Below, in pieces: positions 59,358 to 64,000 of a stretch of 64,000 bases of DNA. Source of the DNA: Ohtaekwangia sp. (GTDB lineage: Bacteria > Bacteroidota > Bacteroidia > Cytophagales > Cyclobacteriaceae); contig JAJNPV010000037.1 in NCBI GenBank assembly GCA_021155195.1, positions 62,001 to 126,000 of the forward strand, read 5' to 3'. The stretch's first letter is position 1. Every line of letters starts with the position of its first letter. Under the pieces are notes generated by a model. That model saw only the letters and a program-made list of their open reading frames with translations. It ran no database searches and had not been told where the DNA came from. A program made the position numbers and the translations under genes.

Positions 59358-59834
59358 TTATCGATCTAGAAATGCCGAGTACATCCAAACCAATTTCTCC
59401 TGCGCCAGGATATATTCACTCATTAGTGCATTTGTTCCTTCATCACCCGTTTCAGCTGATATCGCAAGTATTTCTCGCTGAAGGATTATGATTATCTTAA
59501 GTGACTCCAAAATGTTACTAACAGATTCAGTGCCATCACTCACTTCCTTGCTTTCCTTGATTTTTGATACCTGCGCGTAGTCAGTGAAGTTGTGATTTGG
59601 AGCATGACCTAGTGTCAAAATTCTTTCGGCTACTTCGTCTATTTTCAATAGCAGGTCGTTATACAATTCTTCGAACTTTACGGGAAGCTCAAAAAACTTT
59701 TCACCTTTTACGTTCCAATGTGAACCTCGAGTATTCTGATAAAAGACTGAATAGTTTGCTATTAGTTCGTTCAGGTTTTCAGCCAGTTGTTTGGCTTTGT
59801 TGCTATCAAGTCCAATCGCATTTTTAGTTTTCAT
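59358..59834 (-). CDS. dps: Dps/ferritin-like protein with altered ferroxidase site
   Basis: This 158-residue protein has the Dps helix pattern: YSVFYQNTRGSHWNVKGEKF, then ELYNDLLLKIDEVAERIL and a C-terminal helix ending SAFLDR. The first ferroxidase histidine (His39 in SHWNVKG) and the Asp/Glu pair in KIDEVAER are present. The second histidine, twelve residues after the first (normally FFELH), is proline (Pro51, FFELP; CCC, one base from CAC). Iron oxidation is likely weakened. DNA or physical protection by the dodecamer could remain. It is the first gene of the dps-osmC-hpf-PRTase group. Confidence 0.9.
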   Translation of the reverse strand: MKTKNAIGLDSNKAKQLAENLNELIANYSVFYQNTRGSHWNVKGEKFFELPVKFEELYNDLLLKIDEVAERILTLGHAPNHNFTDYAQVSKIKESKEVSDGTESVSNILESLKIIIILQREILAISAETGDEGTNALMSEYILAQEKLVWMYSAFLDR

Positions 59835-59902
59835 AATTTCAAATCTTTATAATTTTCGAAGCCCTAGTGTTATTAAATATCCTCATTCCACAAGTAGGTT
59901 AA

Positions 59903-59918
59903 GACACTATCCATGCCA
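59903..59918 (-). promoter_or_regulatory. Weak sigma-54-like site upstream of dps
   Basis: The minus strand reads TGGCATG-GATA-GTGTC. The -24 part resembles the strong site at 56456 (TGGCACG-GATA-CTGCA) and even shares the GATA spacer, but the -12 GC is GT. It lies about 70 bp ahead of dps. It is a plausible but decayed or weak sigma-54 promoter. Confidence 0.35.
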
Positions 59919-60082
59919 GATAAAATTCACGTCTATCATGAAGGAAATTGGCTTTAATAAAAAGCAGAGTGGTTCAATAATATCCAATGGGTAATTTCTC
60001 CCCTACAGTAAAAATTTAAAAACTCAAACTGGAATAATAATCCAGATGTCTTTATAACTTTAAACGATTGAAAACAAATACT

Positions 60083-61192
60083 ATGATTACAGCCGGCCAA
60101 AAACTCAGAGAACGAGTAAAAGAACTAAGGTGTCTTTATGATCTATCAAAAGTTGCGTTGCAGGGAGGTAAGGATGTAAAAGCAATTTTGACCAAGACGT
60201 TGGAAATTCTTCCTACCGCCATGCAATTTCCTACCTATGCTGAAGTTAGTATTACGGAAGGTAAAGCAAGATATTCGACAAGGGGATTTGAAAAATGTAA
60301 ACATCAAATCTCTACTCCTATTGGAACTGGCAAAAAAAAGGTTGGTATTCTGAGAGTCGGATACAGAACAATCCCCAAAAAAATAAATTCAGGAAACTTG
60401 TTTCTTCAAGAGGAAAAAAACCTAATCAAGATTATAGCAAGGGAATTGGCTTTGTCTATAAAACGTGCGAATGCCGAGGAGGCCAGTAAACACCTGGAAT
60501 TGCAATTGCAGCACTCGGAACGATTGGCTTTTGTCGGGGAACTATCTGCCGGAATAGCCCACGAATTAAATGAACCAGTAGGAAGAGTTTTGGGTTTTGC
60601 TCAATTGATTAAGAAAAATGGAGCATTAAGTGAACAACAGGAAAGTGACATTGACCGCATTATTAAGGCATCACTCTATACACGCGAGATCATTAAGAAA
60701 CTTATGATCTTCTCCAGGCAAATGCCTAGACAGATCAATTCGGTGAACCTCAACACTGTCATTTCTAACATTTTATACTTTATTGATGTTCGTTACCAGC
60801 GAGGGGGTGTAAAGATTGTGCAGAAACTTGATCCAGGGTTGCCATTCATCCAAGCTGATCCGGTTCAAATGAGTCAAGTGTTGGTAAATCTGATTACAAA
60901 TGCGATTCATGCTTTAGCAGGTGGCGGAAAGGTAACAGTTGAAACCAAGTATAAAGACAAACATGTTAGTCTTATCGTAAGCGATACTGGAAGCGGAATG
61001 TCTGCCGAAGTGAGAAAAAAAATATTCGAACCTTTCTACACAACAAAGCCAGTAGGGCAAGGCACAGGGTTAGGGCTTTCCGTAGTTCATGGAATTATTG
61101 AGGAACACATGGGTAGAATAAAGGTTACTAGTGTTTTGGGAAAAGGTTCAAGATTTGAAATTTCATTACCGTTGAAGCAGACCAAAAAATGA
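60083..61192 (+). CDS. Soluble sensor histidine kinase of an NtrC-type pair
   Basis: The ATG at 60083 is preferred to a TTG at 60068. The 369-residue protein has a GAF-like N-terminal half (to about 145), a short coil, the phosphoacceptor helix ERLAFVGELSAGIAHELNEP and a HATPase domain with N-box VLVNLITNAIHAL, G1 VSDTGSGM, F-box FEPFYTTKPVG and G2 GTGLGLS. All catalytic motifs are intact. There is no membrane segment, so it senses a cytosolic signal. It is followed by its sigma-54 response regulator with a one-base gap. Confidence 0.94.
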   Translation: MITAGQKLRERVKELRCLYDLSKVALQGGKDVKAILTKTLEILPTAMQFPTYAEVSITEGKARYSTRGFEKCKHQISTPIGTGKKKVGILRVGYRTIPKKINSGNLFLQEEKNLIKIIARELALSIKRANAEEASKHLELQLQHSERLAFVGELSAGIAHELNEPVGRVLGFAQLIKKNGALSEQQESDIDRIIKASLYTREIIKKLMIFSRQMPRQINSVNLNTVISNILYFIDVRYQRGGVKIVQKLDPGLPFIQADPVQMSQVLVNLITNAIHALAGGGKVTVETKYKDKHVSLIVSDTGSGMSAEVRKKIFEPFYTTKPVGQGTGLGLSVVHGIIEEHMGRIKVTSVLGKGSRFEISLPLKQTKK

Positions 61193-61193
61193 T

Positions 61194-62537
61194 ATGAAAA
61201 GGAAAAAAGAGTTTAGTAACATCAATGCATTAGTGGTTGATGACTCCCCCGAAAGCGTGGAGCTAATCAAGCGAAACCTTCAGTCGAAAGGCTATCAAAT
61301 TTATACTGCAAATAATGTACAATCAGCTATTAAGTTATTAGCATCAGTAACCATTGACCTTTTAATCACCGACTTAAAAATGCCTGGTGAGAATGGCATC
61401 GAATTAGTTCGCCACACATCCGAAAATTACAGCGGAATTGGAATTCTTGTGGTCACTGGCTTTCCATCTATTCAAGGCGCTGTTGAATCCATTAAGATTG
61501 GTGCAGAAGAATATCTGGTGAAATCTTTTACCGATGATGAATTGTTTGATGCTGTGGATAGAGTGTTGAGCAAAACAAAGAATAGTAGAGGAAAAGCAGA
61601 TACATCACCCAACCAAAATTTCGGAATTATTGGAGATTCAGATGGATTGCAAAAAATCTTTAATACCATAAACAAAGCGAAATCCACCAATGCTACTGTA
61701 TTAATTTATGGGGAAAGTGGAACAGGAAAAGAATTGGTAGCAAGAGCTTTACATTACGGAGGTTCGGCTTCGGCTGCGCCTTTTGTACCGGTTAATTGCG
61801 GGGGAATCCCAGATTCACTGTTGGAAAGCGAGCTCTTTGGTTATGTGCGAGGAGCCTTTACAGGAGCGACAGAAACAAGAGCAGGCTTTTTCCAGACTGC
61901 AGATGGAGGGACTATTTTTCTAGATGAAATTAGTAATACCAGTCTGGCCATGCAGGCAAAGCTCTTACGCGTACTTCAGGAGAAAGAGTTTTACATGGTG
62001 GGCTCCAAAAAAACGTTGAAAGTTAATGTGCGGGTAACGGCTGCTACCAATGTTGACCTCATGCAGTTAGTGAAAAAAGGATTGTTCCGTGAGGATCTAT
62101 ATTATCGTTTGAATATCATCACTATAGATTTACCTCCACTGCGCGAACGAGGGGACGATATACTTCAACTGATTCAGTTCTTCCTGGCAAAGTATGTCAA
62201 AGAATTGGGCAAACCTCCAATGAAGTTTACAGGAAAAGCTATACAGGCGTTAAAAGAATATGCCTGGCCAGGTAATATCCGGGAACTCCAAAATCTAATT
62301 CATCGGGTCGTCATCCTGTCGGAAGACAGCACCATTGACATACCTGATCTTCCGGAGTTGTTTCGATTTTCAGGAAAACGAACAAGAGGACTTGATCGCA
62401 AACTTGTGGATGTGGAGCGTGAATACATTCAAGATGCATTGGCTGCGAATAAGAATAATATTTCTCAAACTGCCCTTAGTCTGGGTATTGATCGGAAAAC
62501 GCTGAGAGATAAATTGAAAAAATACAGTTCAGCTTAG
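61194..62537 (+). CDS. NtrC family sigma-54-dependent response regulator
   Basis: This 447-residue protein has a receiver (residues 9-125; acceptor Asp in LLITDLKMPG), a sigma-54 AAA+ domain with Walker A GESGTGKE, the sigma-54 contact loop GAFTGAT, Walker B GGTIFLDEI and the R-finger region, and a Fis-type HTH at the C-terminus (ISQTALSLGIDRKTLRDKLK). It activates sigma-54 promoters. Several -24/-12-like sites in the surrounding island (56456, 56633, 59903, 50763, 62622) make it the probable local activator. Confidence 0.96.
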   Translation: MKRKKEFSNINALVVDDSPESVELIKRNLQSKGYQIYTANNVQSAIKLLASVTIDLLITDLKMPGENGIELVRHTSENYSGIGILVVTGFPSIQGAVESIKIGAEEYLVKSFTDDELFDAVDRVLSKTKNSRGKADTSPNQNFGIIGDSDGLQKIFNTINKAKSTNATVLIYGESGTGKELVARALHYGGSASAAPFVPVNCGGIPDSLLESELFGYVRGAFTGATETRAGFFQTADGGTIFLDEISNTSLAMQAKLLRVLQEKEFYMVGSKKTLKVNVRVTAATNVDLMQLVKKGLFREDLYYRLNIITIDLPPLRERGDDILQLIQFFLAKYVKELGKPPMKFTGKAIQALKEYAWPGNIRELQNLIHRVVILSEDSTIDIPDLPELFRFSGKRTRGLDRKLVDVEREYIQDALAANKNNISQTALSLGIDRKTLRDKLKKYSSA

Positions 62538-62621
62538 TGGGGTAAAATGTACCACTGATTCGAATCTCAACACGCAATAAAAATCGTTTCTACCTAATCA
62601 GGCTCCATTCAAGGATTAATA

Positions 62622-62637
62622 ATGGTACGTGTTTTGG
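62622..62637 (+). promoter_or_regulatory. Sigma-54-like promoter of the Cys-rich protein gene
   Basis: TGGTACG-TGTT-TTGGA spans roughly 62623-62638 with GG-N10-GG spacing and ends about 24 bases ahead of the ATG at 62662. The same TGGTACG-N4-TTGGA arrangement is found at 50763. The -12 C is replaced by G, so strength is uncertain. Confidence 0.45.
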
Positions 62638-62661
62638 ATTATATCCAGAGGGAAACACGCC

Positions 62662-62931
62662 ATGGCTATACAAGAAAAAATAAAACATTTAATAGAACTA
62701 GAGCTAAAAGGGATTTGTACTAATTGTGCTCTATCAGGTGATTGTACCTATCGTATGGCTACGAGTAAGGTTATAGTCCAATGTGAATTATATCAAATGG
62801 AAGAAGAAGATGCGAGTGCTTCTAAACTCATTTCAACACAGAGAGGTCTTTGTATGAATTGTGTTAAGGTTGACAGGTGTCAACTACCTGAAAAAAATGA
62901 AGGAATTTGGCATTGCGAAGAATATTTGTAG
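62662..62931 (+). CDS. Small protein with two tandem four-cysteine metal-binding motifs
   Basis: The ATG at 62662 (MAIQEKIKHL) is preferred to an upstream GTG. The 89-residue protein contains two copies of a C-x2-C-x5-C motif with a fourth Cys later: ICTNCALSGDCTYR with VQCELY, and LCMNCVKVDRCQLP with WHCEEY. This suggests two zinc or iron-sulfur modules that arose by duplication. No family name is recognised. It lies 124 bp after the NtrC-type regulator and has its own sigma-54-like site. Confidence 0.7.
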   Translation: MAIQEKIKHLIELELKGICTNCALSGDCTYRMATSKVIVQCELYQMEEEDASASKLISTQRGLCMNCVKVDRCQLPEKNEGIWHCEEYL

Positions 62932-62950
62932 TTACAATTAATCATTGAAT

Positions 62951-63322
62951 ATGTTTGACACACTATTTCGCAAGAAAAAAAATCATCAGAAGGAGGGAAG
63001 ATGGAAAGAATTCAATAAGCATGCTGTCTTAATTTCGGTAGGCCATTATTCGCAAAATGAAAAACACGGACAATGGCAGGAATTCTATGACACGGGTGAA
63101 TTAATGCTGGAAGAAAGTTATAAAAATGGAGTGATTCATGGACGGTTTGCCTGTTACCATCGCAATGGAAAATTATTAAGTGAAGGTTATTTTGTACAAG
63201 GCAGCCGCGAAGGTCAATTTAAAATTTACAATGAGGAGGGGGTTCATACTAAATCGCTTCTCTTTATAAACAACAATTTAATTGAAGAAGTCTATGCAAT
63301 GTCAACGATTAATACAGGATAA
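62951..63322 (+). CDS. MORN-repeat / YwqK-like protein
   Basis: From the ATG at 62951 (a TTG at 62945 is possible) this 123-residue protein has about four repeats of the MORN/YwqK type: GRWKEFNKHAVLISVGHYSQ, then GQWQEFYDTGELMLEESYKN, GRFACYHRNGKLLSEGYFVQ and GQFKIYNEEG. Such repeats form small beta hairpin stacks, found in antitoxin-like YwqK proteins and surface proteins. There is no signal peptide. Its role in the island is unknown. Its end overlaps the small membrane ORF at 63294. Confidence 0.8.
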   Translation: MFDTLFRKKKNHQKEGRWKEFNKHAVLISVGHYSQNEKHGQWQEFYDTGELMLEESYKNGVIHGRFACYHRNGKLLSEGYFVQGSREGQFKIYNEEGVHTKSLLFINNNLIEEVYAMSTINTG

Positions 63323-63407
63323 AGAAAAACCAAGAATCAATTATTTGTTAATATGTATAGTGATACTTTTCTGGTTATTTGCCCTCTTTCACAATTGTAT
63401 ACTGTAA
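63294..63407 (+). CDS. Putative 37-residue single-pass membrane protein
   Basis: The frame starts inside the end of the MORN gene and reads MQCQRLIQDKEKPRINYLL followed by a very hydrophobic ICIVILFWLFALF helix and HNCIL. A basic N-terminus with one membrane helix is the usual design of bacterial small membrane proteins. It overlaps the MORN gene by 29 bp, consistent with translational coupling. Support is limited to pattern and position. Confidence 0.4.
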   Translation: MQCQRLIQDKEKPRINYLLICIVILFWLFALFHNCIL

Positions 63408-63511
63408 ATTATTTTGTTACAGGCATGTTGATCTCAATGCGACAACAGAATAAGGAAGGCGCTCGAGTTTTGGTAGTTCGATAAAAAGTAGATTAATTAT
63501 ATTCTCAGATT

Positions 63512-64000
63512 ATGAAATGGACATATAGCGTAAGAAACAAAATGGTCGCCTCAGGGGCACTCTTCGTACTTTGCCTTCTCGTTTTATTTAGTAACTATAT
63601 CGATCGCGATCACACGGAAAAGGTTAAAAATGCGATTAGTACAATGTACGAAGATAGATTACTCGTAGAAGATTATATTTTAAAAATGATGAACAATGTC
63701 TATCAAATAAAGGAGGTACTGAACGGATCTGAGGTAAATGAGGATAACGCAAATACGAGAATTAGTAATTTGGTTTCAGCCAACAATGCATTGAGTAATG
63801 CTTATATAAAAACTAAACTTACAGAAAGCGAGAATATAAAATTTACTGAGTTGTTAAAAACTCTTGACGATCTTGAATCTACCCCTTCACCTAATCTGGA
63901 GTATAAATTGAATAATGCAAACAAAGCATTGGTTCTATTGAGTGAACTAGCTACTATTCAATTAGAGGAGTCCAAATTAATTATGGGTAAGGCCGAAATA
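63512..64000 (+). CDS. 4HB-domain membrane protein, C-terminus outside window
   Basis: From the ATG at 63512, 163 codons run to the window edge. There is an N-terminal membrane helix (MVASGALFVLCLLVLFSNYI) and a helical periplasmic region with YEDRLLVEDYILKMMNNVYQ and closing IQLEESKLIMGK. This is clearly paralogous to the 223-residue protein at 50880 (shared YENRLLAKDYI and IQLSEGKKL-like segments). Whether it also stops after the second membrane helix or has a cytoplasmic output domain cannot be seen. Confidence 0.75.
   Translation, partial: MKWTYSVRNKMVASGALFVLCLLVLFSNYIDRDHTEKVKNAISTMYEDRLLVEDYILKMMNNVYQIKEVLNGSEVNEDNANTRISNLVSANNALSNAYIKTKLTESENIKFTELLKTLDDLESTPSPNLEYKLNNANKALVLLSELATIQLEESKLIMGKAEI

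Overview
The window looks like a chromosomal segment of a member of the Bacteroidota, most likely the order Cytophagales. The evidence is a SusC/SusD pair, DUF6520, DUF6922 and RadC/MobB-type accessory genes, LytTR-family signalling, a TAnnTTTG-type promoter and mostly AT-rich DNA. No rRNA, tRNA or CRISPR array was recognised. The stretch from about 29.9 to 39.2 kb is visibly more GC-rich than the rest.

Region 1 (1-19.1 kb) is dense with signalling genes. A long minus-strand gene run reads porin, phosphate-binding-like protein, 4HB-HAMP-GAF-PAS-PAS receptor, histidine kinase-like protein with a degenerate ATPase domain, CheR, CheB, membrane GAF protein, HAMP-GAF-PAS-PAS-PP2C phosphatase (SiaA/RsbU-like), SiaB-like kinase, SiaC-like phosphoprotein and a TerB-ABC ATPase that runs off the left edge. 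This joins a SiaABC partner-switching module to stand-alone chemotaxis adaptation enzymes. Next to it a single LytTR response regulator lies between two LytS-type kinases.

Region 2 (19.2-29.8 kb) is an accessory/defence island. It opens with an integrase N-terminal relic and an orphan HipB-type operator. It then holds a type II-short CBASS operon (patatin effector, DncV-like cyclase, E2-like protein with a SEC-C tail), an XRE-ImmA/IrrE plus PIN pair, an unassigned 295-residue protein, an OLD-type ATPase-TOPRIM nuclease and a small divergent XRE switch.

Region 3 (29.9-39.2 kb) is a SusC/SusD/metalloprotease operon for outer-membrane uptake and probably peptide handling. A convergent MauE/DoxX, unknown and DUF6520 cluster and an orphan ECF sigma factor follow. 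Region 4 (39.2-44.5 kb) is a mobilizable element without a visible integrase: RadC, MOB relaxase, MobC, a candidate oriT, a membrane protein with a C2H2 finger, a CHC2-TOPRIM primase-like protein and an excisionase-type HTH. A small membrane protein appears to be encoded inside the relaxase gene in another frame.

Region 5 (44.9-64 kb) is a stress-response island. It contains YceI, DoxX, DsbA/FrnE-like, cardiolipin synthase, aconitase, MscS-like, Rnk/GreA-like, universal stress protein, HPF, OsmC, Dps and an NtrC-type two-component pair, with several sigma-54-like promoter sites and one Fnr-type box. The island shows clear decay: relics of cls, FUSC and two DUF488 genes. In addition, four intact neighbouring reading frames (Dps, OsmC, deaminase, phosphoribosyltransferase) have lost key active-site residues. 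Two small paralogous four-helix membrane proteins without output domains, and up to three very small single-pass membrane ORFs, lie in the same island.
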